Under the pieces are notes generated by a model. The model saw only the letters and a list, made by a program, of their open reading frames with translations, was not told the origin of the DNA and made no database searches. The position numbers and the translations under genes were made by a program. From positions 1-22,792 of IMG/VR virus record IMGVR_UViG_3300022842_000068: DNA of 22,792 nucleotides; one strand, given 5' to 3'. Positions within the stretch are counted from its first letter, which is position 1. Every line of letters begins with the position of its first letter. Shown here one piece after another: positions 13,666 through 21,467 of the stretch. The stretch is from a virus.

Positions 13666-14217
13666 ATGGCTTTAAAGAAATTTACCAGTGCTCGCATTAA
13701 AAGGCTACTCAAAGTAAAGCCCAAGGAAATAGAAATATATCTACGGTATTACCTCAATGAAATTGAATGGGAGACTTTAACTGAACTACAAGCCGAAAAG
13801 CTAGAACGGTACCAGAAGATTTGGAGCTTCTATGCCATGGGAAGGACTCAGAGCATGATAATTTCTGCTGTGATGAAAGATTACGAAATTCAAGAGCGTC
13901 AGGCCAAATATGACTTAGCTACCTCCATAGCCATTTATGGAAAACTTAGCCAAGTAGACAAAGATGGCCGAACAGCTGCAAGTATAGAATATTATGATAT
14001 GCTGAGCCAGCTGGCCTTGAAAGATAAGCAGTACCTGGTATCTATTTCGGCAAGAGCCAAAGCCGACGAGCTAGCAGAACTCCATGTGAAAGATACCGAA
14101 GGGCACGATCCAGAAAAGTTCATGAGACCTACCAAGATGGTTTGGAATGTTCAGGTGAATAATTTCTCAGGAAATGAGTCTAAGGCCGAAACTCAAACGA
14201 TAAGTCTCGATGAGTAG
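13666..14217 (+). CDS. terS: Putative small terminase subunit
   Basis: This 183-residue protein starts at ATG 13666 (a TTG six bases upstream is less likely). It lies directly upstream of terL and overlaps it by eight bases. The N-terminus is basic and helical (ALKKFTSARIKRLLKVKPKE), followed by coiled-coil-like helices (LTELQAEKLERYQKIWSFY) and a region ISAVMKDYEIQERQAKYDLA that could hold a DNA-binding helix-turn-helix. TerS oligomers recognise phage DNA and hand it to TerL for cutting and packaging. The call rests on gene order, size and helical make-up, as TerS proteins are too variable for a motif. Confidence 0.7.
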   Translation: MALKKFTSARIKRLLKVKPKEIEIYLRYYLNEIEWETLTELQAEKLERYQKIWSFYAMGRTQSMIISAVMKDYEIQERQAKYDLATSIAIYGKLSQVDKDGRTAASIEYYDMLSQLALKDKQYLVSISARAKADELAELHVKDTEGHDPEKFMRPTKMVWNVQVNNFSGNESKAETQTISLDE

Positions 14218-15784
14218 TAGCCTGTCAATAAACATAAACGACAAACAGCGTAAGCTTATTCAGTCCAGAGCCAATAGAAAAAGCTTTATCGGTGGCAGAG
14301 GCTCAGGGAAATCTATGGGAATGGGTTTCCTCATTGGACTTATTTTTGAAAACTTCCCTCGTGCCACTTGGGTGGCTGCCGGTCTTTCATATGTGCAGTT
14401 GGATTCTATCATACTTCCAAACCTTAGAAAGTCCTTGGAAAAAATGGGCTACCATGAGTATGATCCAAAATTCGCCACATACGGTGTTTATGTGGTAGGA
14501 ATTCAGGCCCCCAAACATTGGATAAGACCTTATGAGAAACCAGGAAAGCGAATAATCCAATACACTATCAGCTTCATTAATGGTTTCACAATAAGACTGG
14601 TATCCCAAGATAATAAAGACACACACAGAGGATTATCAATAGATGGCATATTGGTGGACGAATCTGCCACTATATCTTTTGATTTTATTCAGGAGATATT
14701 AATGCCAGCCTTACGTTCAGATGTTACAGCTCCATACGTAAACCATCCTTGGCACTATGGATTCTTCGATTTCTCCTCTGCCTCCTGGACTATTCAAGGT
14801 AATTGGATTTATGATACAGAGGAAAAGCATAAGATAATGCTAGAGTATAGAGCGAAACAAGTTGAAAAGTTTGGTGAGCAGTGGCACCATGATAACCATC
14901 CTACGCACCTATTCATTGAGGCCACTTTTAAAGACAACCAGCAGTTTCTTCCAGAAGGTTATGAGTCAAGACTTCGTGATGCCATGGATCCATGGAAGTT
15001 CAATGTCGAAGTACTTAATCATAGAATAGTCAAGCTGCCAAACGCATACTATCACGGCTTCAATGGCGAAACTAATCTATACAGTAAAAGTTACGACTAC
15101 CATTTGAATGATAAGAACGTAACCACGTGGTCCACGAATGACTACCATTCAGATAAGCCGCTTGAATTATCAATGGATTTCAATGCAGATATATGCTGGC
15201 TTCTAGTATGTCAAGAATACGGGAAAGAGTTTAGAATAATAGATAGTGATTTCAAAAAGCCAGCTGTTACGTCACAAACTCAAGAAACAAACCTATTAGT
15301 ACAACTTGCAGAGTGGTTTAATGAAAAGTATAGTGGCCACTTGAAACGAGACGTGTTTATATATGGCGATCCAAATGGAAACAAGCGTTCAGCTTCAACG
15401 TCATCATCCAATAAAGTATTCTTCGATGAGTTCTGTGATAAACTCAAAGAAAAGAAATGGCGAATATTCAGAAGAGAATTAACGAGCTACCCAAACTCCA
15501 AGGATCGGTACACTCTTGTCAATAATCTTTTGTCCGGATATTCCGAGAAATCCCCTAGGATTAAGATCAATCAAAACACGAATAAATCCTTCATAATTTC
15601 CCTACAAAATACCCTAGTAAAAACCGACAAGTCATTCTCGAAAGACAAGTCGTCTGAATCAAAAGCCAGACTACGAGAGTACGCAACCGATCCAACAGAT
15701 GCGTTTGACTACATCGTTTGGGCTAAGTATAAAAAGCTTTTGCCTAATTCTGGTTGGAGCAATACTGGAGTAATCATCAAATAA
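14210..15784 (+). CDS. terL: Large terminase subunit (packaging ATPase and nuclease)
   Basis: This 524-residue protein has both halves of TerL. The ATPase half has Walker A GGRGSGKS (28-35), a predicted Walker B GILVDES with D150/E151, and a DNKDTHRG segment before it. The nuclease half has SMDFN (D323), IYGDPNG (D387) and a C-terminal DPTDAFDYIVW, fitting the RNase H-like metal site. It cuts concatemeric DNA and pumps it through the portal into the prohead. Length is normal and no key residue is missing. It overlaps terS by eight bases (ATGAGTAG), implying coupled translation. Confidence 0.93.
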   Translation: MSSSLSININDKQRKLIQSRANRKSFIGGRGSGKSMGMGFLIGLIFENFPRATWVAAGLSYVQLDSIILPNLRKSLEKMGYHEYDPKFATYGVYVVGIQAPKHWIRPYEKPGKRIIQYTISFINGFTIRLVSQDNKDTHRGLSIDGILVDESATISFDFIQEILMPALRSDVTAPYVNHPWHYGFFDFSSASWTIQGNWIYDTEEKHKIMLEYRAKQVEKFGEQWHHDNHPTHLFIEATFKDNQQFLPEGYESRLRDAMDPWKFNVEVLNHRIVKLPNAYYHGFNGETNLYSKSYDYHLNDKNVTTWSTNDYHSDKPLELSMDFNADICWLLVCQEYGKEFRIIDSDFKKPAVTSQTQETNLLVQLAEWFNEKYSGHLKRDVFIYGDPNGNKRSASTSSSNKVFFDEFCDKLKEKKWRIFRRELTSYPNSKDRYTLVNNLLSGYSEKSPRIKINQNTNKSFIISLQNTLVKTDKSFSKDKSSESKARLREYATDPTDAFDYIVWAKYKKLLPNSGWSNTGVIIK

Positions 15785-15812
15785 CTATCTATCTACATTC
15801 TATTTTTTAAAC

Positions 15813-15822
15813 GGCAATTGCC
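15813..15822. promoter_or_regulatory. Third GGCAATTGCC site
   Basis: This ten-base palindrome lies in the gap after terL, with AAAC on its left side as at 13635 but the right arm diverged (CAAT). It is a decayed or half version of the longer palindromes at 8388 and 13635. Confidence 0.45.
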
Positions 15823-15989
15823 CAATCCGTTATAGTGGGGGATTCTATGGGTTTCCTTTCATGATCGTCTTGAATGAGAAAAACGGCTGTAAGCATTTTA
15901 AGGTTAGAATCTTAAATAAATAATTCTTGCATAAATGGCTAAAAAACTTTTGCCCTGTTTGCTGTATTGGCTGTTTTATATCATTGTGT

Positions 15990-16259
15990 ATGGATTCAAA
16001 GATTGGATTGAGAGCCGCATTGTCTGAAATGAACAAAGTTGATTCTGTTTTTTCTATTGAGTATAGAAAGTTAAGTGGCGAATATGGATCTAAGAATAGA
16101 TGCTGCTTGCGGCCAAGTTCCAACAGACTGAATGAAGTTAAGAGATATAATAGAAGCGGACTTCTGAAACTCAGAAACCTTAATGAGGGAGGTGACTTTG
16201 AAGTGAAAATTGATTTCCTATTAAAATTTAATGGTCAAGGGATTGACTTTCTGGCATGA
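15990..16259 (+). CDS. Small protein between terL and portal
   Basis: This 89-residue product runs from ATG 15990. The frame is open from a TTG at 15927, but that extension is Cys/Phe-rich and less convincing. The protein is basic, with EYRKLSGEYGSKNRCCLRP and NEVKRYNRSGLLKLRNLNEG, then a short strand-rich end (DFEVKIDFLLKFNGQGIDF). It overlaps the portal start by four bases (ATGA). Its fixed place between terminase and portal suggests an assembly or packaging accessory. No family is recognised. Confidence 0.6.
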   Translation: MDSKIGLRAALSEMNKVDSVFSIEYRKLSGEYGSKNRCCLRPSSNRLNEVKRYNRSGLLKLRNLNEGGDFEVKIDFLLKFNGQGIDFLA

Positions 16260-17557
16260 AAAAATTAGGGCATGGTACTTATGTTCATAAGTACAATAGC
16301 GAAGGCAGTAGCGTGTTAGTGACTTTTGGAAAAAATGCAGATAAGCAAATTGACGGTGACAAGTACACTAGCGGTAATGGTACTGCCAAGCCTGAATCTG
16401 GTAAATATTTTTCAAGAGGAAAAGACGATAAGCGACTGTTGCAAATGCATAAGCTGGTGACTGAATCACCGAACAAATGGCAGCTGCTAGAGACGAAAGC
16501 TAGTTTTATTGCTGGGCTTGGTATTTCTCTTTTTGAGCGTACTGTGGAAAATAACCGAATGGTTTTAAAGCCTGCATTTGATAGTGCTTTTGATGCTTGG
16601 TTAGAGGATTTGGATATAAGTACTTATGTGGAGCAAGGCAGTATGCAACTGGCTTTTAGTTCTGAGATTAATGCAAGAATGGTGCTTGATACTAAAACAA
16701 AGAAGCCCATAGCCTTGGATGTCATTGAAAATAATGAGCTGAGGGCGGAAGTGCCAGTGGCGACTGCCTCAAAGCTTAATTCATTTTGGATTTCTAACCA
16801 GTTTGGTCATAAAAAATGGGTGAATAAAAAGGATTGTTTGGTGATTCCTGCTTTTGATAAAGCTAAGCCTGAAAAGCATGCGGCTAGCTTGATTCATTTA
16901 TTGGGCGGAAAGCCGATGCAAAAAATTTATGGCTGGGCTGGATGGTGGGGAACTGAGGCCTGGACAAATGTGGCTAATGGTGTACCTAAGTTTTATGCAG
17001 CAGCTTTTCGGAATGGTTTTTTTGTGACGCATCATATAAGTTTTCCTGAAAGTTATTTTGACAAATGGGGTCTGGATGAAAAGGAGACTGAGGTGCTGAA
17101 AGAGAAAACTTTGGCAAGCATTACTGATGTGCTTTCTAGCGTGGAAGAGAGTAACAAAGTGCTTATTACTTTTCATAGGGCTTCTTATGATCGTGGTGGT
17201 GTGCTTAATGAAGTTAAGATTACGCCTATGCCGAACCCGATTAAGGATGATTCTTTTATTAAGATGTTTGAGGCGGCTAATTTGGCTCAGGCTTCTGGCC
17301 ATGGTGTGCCGGCTAAACTGGCTGGTGTGCAGATTGGCTCTGTGATGGGTAGTAGTGGCAAGGAGATAGCTGCTGAGGCTGCTTACTTACAAGATTACTT
17401 GACGTTTTTTGACCGTGAAAGGCTGGTAAAACCTGTACGGATAGCTGCTAAGCTGCAAGGCGGATGGGAGAAGTACCATATAGGTATACAGCGAATAGAT
17501 AGCTACGTGCAGGGCTCTACTGCTGAGGATAATGTTTCTCACCCTAATAATAATTAA
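16256..17557 (+). CDS. Portal protein
   Basis: This 433-residue protein directly follows the terminase genes. It has the pattern of phage portals from Bacteroidota: an N-terminal arm, an early KASFIAGLGISLFER segment, a long beta-rich wing, then an ITPMPNPIKDDSFIKMFEA helix pair and a C-terminal part with PAKLAGV and SSGKEIAAEAAYLQDYLTF, followed by a basic stem-like end. Portals form the dodecameric ring at one capsid vertex through which DNA enters. The call rests on position after TerL and these portal-like segments. No truncation is seen. Confidence 0.75.
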   Translation: MKKLGHGTYVHKYNSEGSSVLVTFGKNADKQIDGDKYTSGNGTAKPESGKYFSRGKDDKRLLQMHKLVTESPNKWQLLETKASFIAGLGISLFERTVENNRMVLKPAFDSAFDAWLEDLDISTYVEQGSMQLAFSSEINARMVLDTKTKKPIALDVIENNELRAEVPVATASKLNSFWISNQFGHKKWVNKKDCLVIPAFDKAKPEKHAASLIHLLGGKPMQKIYGWAGWWGTEAWTNVANGVPKFYAAAFRNGFFVTHHISFPESYFDKWGLDEKETEVLKEKTLASITDVLSSVEESNKVLITFHRASYDRGGVLNEVKITPMPNPIKDDSFIKMFEAANLAQASGHGVPAKLAGVQIGSVMGSSGKEIAAEAAYLQDYLTFFDRERLVKPVRIAAKLQGGWEKYHIGIQRIDSYVQGSTAEDNVSHPNNN

Positions 17558-17560
17558 AGT

Positions 17561-18562
17561 ATGCTATTTAAGACGATTACGCAATTCAAAGCTAGTTTTG
17601 GTGGGATTCAACGCACAATGAACTGGGAAACTTGGAAGCCATTTATTATTGAGGCTGAGGAGTTTTTTATGATTCCGGCTATTGGTTCTGAGCTTTTGAC
17701 TGAACTAGCGGCACTGGTGCCTGATGATGATACGGCTATTGCTGGCACTGATAAACAAAAGGCTCTTATCTCTAAGCTGCAAATAGCGTGTGCTGCTTAT
17801 GCCGATTTTGCAGGGTGGTTTAGAATGATAATGACTACTGGCGACGCTGGCAAAACTTCTCCCTCTCCTGCCAACATGCAGGCTCCTGCGAAGTGGGCTA
17901 CGGTAGGTGGCCGTAAAGATGCGATGGCTAGAGGTGACAGAGCTGTGGAGCTGGCTCTACAATATTTGGAGGCTAATGCTGATGATTTTGCGACATGGAC
18001 GGATAGTGCTCAATACACGATAGACAAGAGTTTATTTGTGAGCGGTGCTACTGAATTGACATTAATGTTTCCTCATGCTAAGAATAGCAGAAGGATGTTT
18101 ATGGGATTGAAGCCTAGAATTCTGGAGTCTCAAAAAGGGTTTTTGCGTAAGCTGATTGGTTCTGGTTTTATCACTGATTTGCTGGCTAAGAAAAAGTCTG
18201 GTGAAGGTAGTGCTGATGAGAAATTGGCTATTGAGATGATTAGCAAAGTGGTGGCTCTAAAGGCTGTGGTGGAAGGGATGCCGTACCTGAATATTTCTGA
18301 GGACTGGCGTTTAATTTCTGAAACTGATGGCATCAATAATGAGGAAGTACTTTCCGGTGCAAGGCGTGATGAAATAATGCTTAAAGAAAGTGATAATCTG
18401 GAGATGGCTAAAAACGAGCTGATGATTTTTTTGAACGCTACGGCTACTGATGCTATTATGCCCATTTATTTTGGGAGTGTTTATTATACCGACGCTTCGA
18501 GTGCCTCTGCGACCAGCGGTGGTTTTAAGAATGATGCTGAGAATAAATTTTTCGTGCTATGA
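17561..18562 (+). CDS. Putative connector or head-associated protein (DUF6712-like)
   Basis: This 333-residue protein starts three bases after the portal stop and overlaps the endolysin by four bases. It is largely alpha-helical with aromatic residues (NWETWKPFIIEAEEFFMIP) and contains ADFAGWFRMI and FPHAKNSRRMF. Proteins of this size and position occur in Bacteroidota phages and I recall them as DUF6712, but I am not certain of that assignment. The C-terminal stretch TDASSASATSGG comes from an embedded REP-like repeat at 18491. A head-tail connector or adaptor role is inferred from position. Confidence 0.5.
   Translation: MLFKTITQFKASFGGIQRTMNWETWKPFIIEAEEFFMIPAIGSELLTELAALVPDDDTAIAGTDKQKALISKLQIACAAYADFAGWFRMIMTTGDAGKTSPSPANMQAPAKWATVGGRKDAMARGDRAVELALQYLEANADDFATWTDSAQYTIDKSLFVSGATELTLMFPHAKNSRRMFMGLKPRILESQKGFLRKLIGSGFITDLLAKKKSGEGSADEKLAIEMISKVVALKAVVEGMPYLNISEDWRLISETDGINNEEVLSGARRDEIMLKESDNLEMAKNELMIFLNATATDAIMPIYFGSVYYTDASSASATSGGFKNDAENKFFVL
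18491..18515 (+). repeat. REP-like repeat, copy 1, in frame
   Basis: GACGCTTCGAG then TGCCTCTGCGACCA, translated DASSASATS near the end of the putative connector. It matches the copies at 21081, 21271 and 22076 in core (CTTCGAG ... CTC ... GACC). Confidence 0.5.
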
Positions 18563-19128
18563 TTATGGATAAGAGACTGGCTAGTGCTGACCTGATTACG
18601 CTGGATAGAATAGGTACGCTGCACCCTGCTATTAGGAAAATAGTGCTGGAGCTGTATCTCCAGCTGAACTATTATTTTCTAGGCAGTGGTGTTAGGCTGC
18701 GGTTTTCTTGGACTTTTAGGACGGCTTTTGAGCAAAACACACTAGCCAATAAGAGGCCAAAAGTAACGAACGCATGGGCATGGCAGAGTATCCATAATTA
18801 TGGGTTGGCTTTTGACATTGTGCTGCTTTATGATAAAAATGGGGATGGGATTTTTGAGGAAGCCAGCTGGGATTTGAGACGTGATGGTGATAATGATGGC
18901 GTGGCTGACTGGCTGGAATGTATTACTTGGTTTGAAAGCAATGGGTTCCAGAATGGTTTCATAAGAAACGGAAAGAAATGGGATAGACCTCATTTCCAAA
19001 TGGATTTTGGTATGGGATGGCGTGAGATGAAGGCCAAGATAGATGCTGGTGACTATGATACCGAGGTAGTGCATGGCGTGACTTATAAGTGGATCAGGAT
19101 TTCTGACGAACTTATGGAAGCAGCTTAA
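18559..19128 (+). CDS. M15-family peptidoglycan peptidase (endolysin)
   Basis: This 189-residue protein has the zinc ligands of M15 peptidases in the right order: SIHNYGLAFD gives H79 and D86, and DRPHFQMDFG gives H145. Such enzymes cut peptide cross-links of peptidoglycan (D,D-carboxypeptidase or L-Ala-D-Glu endopeptidase type) and serve as phage endolysins. Between the metal motifs are two DxNxDG-like loops (DKNGDG ~92-97 and DGDNDG ~109-114), resembling calcium-binding loops. There is no signal peptide, so release by a holin is expected. It overlaps the previous gene by four bases; a second ATG lies six bases in. A terminator follows. Confidence 0.88.
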   Translation: MIMDKRLASADLITLDRIGTLHPAIRKIVLELYLQLNYYFLGSGVRLRFSWTFRTAFEQNTLANKRPKVTNAWAWQSIHNYGLAFDIVLLYDKNGDGIFEEASWDLRRDGDNDGVADWLECITWFESNGFQNGFIRNGKKWDRPHFQMDFGMGWREMKAKIDAGDYDTEVVHGVTYKWIRISDELMEAA

Positions 19129-19174
19129 ATGATTTCATTTTTTCTATTCTGTTTAATTATTAGGGAAGTGTTTT

Positions 19175-19205
19175 AAAGGTGTGCTCCTGTGGGGCTCACC
19201 TTTTT
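19175..19205 (+). terminator. Intrinsic terminator after the endolysin
   Basis: AAAGGTG (19175-19181) pairs with CACCTTT (19197-19203), with an inner GCTCC/GGGGC stem, followed by five T residues. It lies 47 bases after the endolysin stop and separates it from the secreted-protein gene. Confidence 0.8.
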
Positions 19206-19261
19206 GTTTTATACCGATCTGGTAATTATTGTTATGCCATTACGGCTACCAGTTTGATGAA

Positions 19262-19276
19262 AAAGTTTTACCCTGT
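19262..19276 (+). promoter_or_regulatory. 15-mer AAAGTTTTACCCTGT shared with 3134-3148
   Basis: This is the second copy of the 15-mer, 87 bases upstream of the secreted-protein start and just after the terminator. The 158-bp leader also contains CTGGTA ... TACCAG (about 19219-19252) as an inverted pair. Together these suggest a separately controlled promoter region. Confidence 0.35.
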
Positions 19277-19363
19277 TTTGTGGTTTTCGCTTTTGGCATC
19301 TTGAAGTCCAAATCAATAAGGTCCTGTATTCTTGAGAGGATCATTACTTAACTAAATATTTTC

Positions 19364-20497
19364 ATGATGAAATGTAGAAACTTTTTGTACGGCCTAATTA
19401 TGATGCTGGCTGTGGGACTGACGTCTGGAGCCTCGGCTACGGGGCAAACCAAGATTGGAACTTTTACGGATGCTGAATATCCTGTTTATCTTATTGGGTA
19501 CACTCTGCAGGCTAGTCCAGACGGTAATTTTATGCTTTTTAGAGGTGGCAATTTTCAAGGGCATGAGCTGGTAAAAACAGACGAAGGGGTTCCTGATTTT
19601 AGTCCTTGGTTATTGAATCACACAGATTGGGGTGGGATGAAGTTGCCCGACATTTCGGCTTTGCCTGAAATTCAAGGGTGGGATATCTGCTACTGTTATG
19701 ATGTGCCTTCTAATGTGACGGGGTACGGCTTATGTAAAGAAAATATATCCTACCAGGCTTATAAAGATGACCCGAATCTAAGATTATTTAAAACGGCTAA
19801 GGCTGCAAAAAAGGAGGTACGGACGATTCCTGATACTGATCCTATTGTTATTGTGCCTCATGAACCGGAAGAAAATGGTGGGGATACGAATAACCATATT
19901 GGGAAGGTGGGGTATTATTATGGGTCTAGTTATGCAGCACTAAAAGCAGAGATGTCTGGAGGTGTGGCTGAATATGATTTTTACGGACAGACTGGGGTTA
20001 ACTACCCCAGTGTGCGGAATACTAAACTGGCTGAACGGCAAGTAGTGAATGGACTGGCGACTATTAGCTTACCTAGCCACTCTACTACGGCTAATGCTTA
20101 TCTGATTAATGCCAGAGTGCCGAGTAAAATAGAAATGAGCCTTTATGATGATACCGGTAGGCTGGTTTGGAAATTATATGATACTAAAGGTGGGATTCAT
20201 CCGGGAAGCACTGGCATAAAAATGCGTGGCAATAATCATCCTGACGACGCTCATTTTTATATAAAATTCGGTGAATATAGATTGAGGGTTAAGAACCTTA
20301 ATATTCCTTCTAGTGGATTTGGGCTAGGCTCAGGGACCGACGATATTGATATGAGTATTAGGTTTGAGTTTTTGAATTCTAATGAGCATGTGATTGATAC
20401 TAAAGTGGGGCCTGGTGAGACTCGGGATTTTCTGCTTGATATGGCTTCTTTAAAGAATGATTGGCTTGGTTTTAAATTGAACTGTAATCTTTACTAG
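19364..20497 (+). CDS. Large secreted protein of unknown function
   Basis: This 377-residue protein starts with MMKCRNFLYGLIMMLAVGLT followed by an alanine- and serine-rich cleavage region (SGASATGQ), so it is probably exported. Residues ~30-170 contain many aromatic and cysteine residues (GWDICYCYD; GLCKENISY). A short Pro/Glu linker (PHEPEENGGD) separates this from a beta-rich C-terminal region (~200-377) resembling a jelly-roll or adhesive fold. No motif is recognised. A signal peptide on a protein of this size inside a phage lysis region is unusual. It could be a secreted lysis aid, a superinfection factor or a virion accessory. Confidence 0.6.
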   Translation: MMKCRNFLYGLIMMLAVGLTSGASATGQTKIGTFTDAEYPVYLIGYTLQASPDGNFMLFRGGNFQGHELVKTDEGVPDFSPWLLNHTDWGGMKLPDISALPEIQGWDICYCYDVPSNVTGYGLCKENISYQAYKDDPNLRLFKTAKAAKKEVRTIPDTDPIVIVPHEPEENGGDTNNHIGKVGYYYGSSYAALKAEMSGGVAEYDFYGQTGVNYPSVRNTKLAERQVVNGLATISLPSHSTTANAYLINARVPSKIEMSLYDDTGRLVWKLYDTKGGIHPGSTGIKMRGNNHPDDAHFYIKFGEYRLRVKNLNIPSSGFGLGSGTDDIDMSIRFEFLNSNEHVIDTKVGPGETRDFLLDMASLKNDWLGFKLNCNLY

Positions 20498-20499
20498 TA

Positions 20500-20691
20500 A
20501 TGGACTCTATAAAACCTACCCTTGTGACTTTTCTTTTTTCTTTTTTTACTGGTGGCGACCTTGCTTATAATCTAATCAAATGGTGCGTTATCGTTTTAGC
20601 CTTACTATTCTGGATGGCTAGAAATAGGCGGGAGGTGAATGAGTTTTATGGGGGTAGTTTTTGGGAATATTTCAAATCAATTTTTAAATAA
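20500..20691 (+). CDS. Small membrane protein with FSFFTGG motif
   Basis: This 63-residue protein starts two bases after the secreted-protein stop. The N-terminal MDSIKPTLVTFLFSFFTGGD is followed by one clear membrane span (WCVIVLALLFWMA) and a charged tail (RNRREVNEFYGGSF). Its FSFFTGG segment is repeated at the start of the Rz-like protein at 20929 (AIFSFFTGGG). Size and neighbourhood suit a holin or antiholin component, without homology evidence. Confidence 0.55.
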   Translation: MDSIKPTLVTFLFSFFTGGDLAYNLIKWCVIVLALLFWMARNRREVNEFYGGSFWEYFKSIFK

Positions 20692-20698
20692 AAATAAG

Positions 20699-20926
20699 AT
20701 GGGCAAAATTTTTAGGAATAAGATTTCTTTTTGGATTTTGTGGGGCATAGGAATCGCCGCTTTAGGAGGTCAGTTTTATAGGTATTGGACGGGTACACTG
20801 GAGGGTAGTTGGCTGGACATTGCTGTTTTTATTATTGCTATTGGCTTTGTAATGTTCCCTAAGTCTTTGGCCGATATAGTGGAAAGCTGGGCTAAGTCTA
20901 AGACCGGGATGGATGATGAGAAGTAA
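20699..20926 (+). CDS. Small two-span membrane protein, holin-like
   Basis: This 75-residue product runs from ATG 20699. The frame extends to 20639, but that part overlaps the previous gene and is not needed. It has a basic N-terminus (MGKIFRNK), a span WILWGIGIAALGG, a short loop, a second span AVFIIAIGFVMF and a charged tail (ESWAKSKTGMDDEK). Two spans plus a charged tail match class II holins, which open the inner membrane so the endolysin can reach the cell wall. Placed two bases before the Rz-like gene. Confidence 0.55.
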   Translation: MGKIFRNKISFWILWGIGIAALGGQFYRYWTGTLEGSWLDIAVFIIAIGFVMFPKSLADIVESWAKSKTGMDDEK

Positions 20927-20928
20927 TT

Positions 20929-21465
20929 ATGATTAAGGCTATTTTTTCTTTTTTCACTGGTGGTGGCTTAAAGGCTGTATTGTCTTCTGCGTCTTATGCT
21001 CTTGTGGGTATCGTGGTGGCTATTGCTGTTTGGCAGATTAATACATGGTTTCGCGTTAATCCTGTGGAGAAATCGCTTGCCACTTCGAGGGCCTCTGTGA
21101 CCGCTACGGCTGACAGTTTGCTTTCTGCGAAAAATGACTTGACTCTTAGGGTGCGTGAGGTGGGTGAGTTGCAAATGACGATTCAAAAAGTGAGTGGTAC
21201 GGCTAAGGTGGATCGTATTAGTTTTGATAGGCAGATAGTTGGGCTTCAACGTACACTTAGGACGGTGGTGGACGCTTCGAGAGGCTCAGCGACCGAGGAT
21301 AGTATTTATATTAATAAGCTAGAATCTGGCGTGAGGGTGGATCTGGTGAGGCTGGTGTTTAGGAAGCCGCTGTTTTCTGATAAATTGAGGTTAACGGATT
21401 CTACTTATACGATTGGTGTTGGGTGGGGATTTCCTGTTTTTGATGGGATTCGGAGTCTTGAATGA
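20929..21465 (+). CDS. Rz/i-spanin-like membrane protein
   Basis: This 178-residue protein has one N-terminal membrane span (ALVGIVVAIAVW, residues ~25-36), then an extended helical, coiled-coil-like region (SLLSAKNDLTLRVREVGELQ and following) and a short C-terminal folded part (SDKLRLTDSTYTIGVGWGFP). That topology is the i-spanin plan, which disrupts the outer membrane after cell-wall digestion. It begins with MIKAIFSFFTGGG, sharing FSFFTGG with the gene at 20500. No separate o-spanin lipoprotein gene is visible. Two REP-like repeats lie in the coding sequence. Confidence 0.55.
   Translation: MIKAIFSFFTGGGLKAVLSSASYALVGIVVAIAVWQINTWFRVNPVEKSLATSRASVTATADSLLSAKNDLTLRVREVGELQMTIQKVSGTAKVDRISFDRQIVGLQRTLRTVVDASRGSATEDSIYINKLESGVRVDLVRLVFRKPLFSDKLRLTDSTYTIGVGWGFPVFDGIRSLE
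21081..21103 (+). repeat. REP-like repeat, copy 2, in frame
   Basis: CACTTCGAGG then GCCTCTGTGACCG, translated ATSRASVTA in the helical part of the Rz-like protein. Confidence 0.5.
21271..21296 (+). repeat. REP-like repeat, copy 3, in frame
   Basis: GACGCTTCGAG then AGGCTCAGCGACCGA, translated DASRGSATE in the Rz-like protein, in the same reading frame relative to the repeat as copies 1, 2 and 4. Confidence 0.5.
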
Positions 21466-21467
21466 TG

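Noticed and set aside
15845-16123. Minus-strand ORF of 92 codons opposite the terL-portal gap
   Set aside because: It runs through the better-supported + strand gene at 15990 and has no membrane, motif or start-site support.
20639-20698. Upstream start for the holin-like protein
   Set aside because: It overlaps the previous gene by 53 bases, whereas ATG 20699 gives tight non-overlapping spacing.
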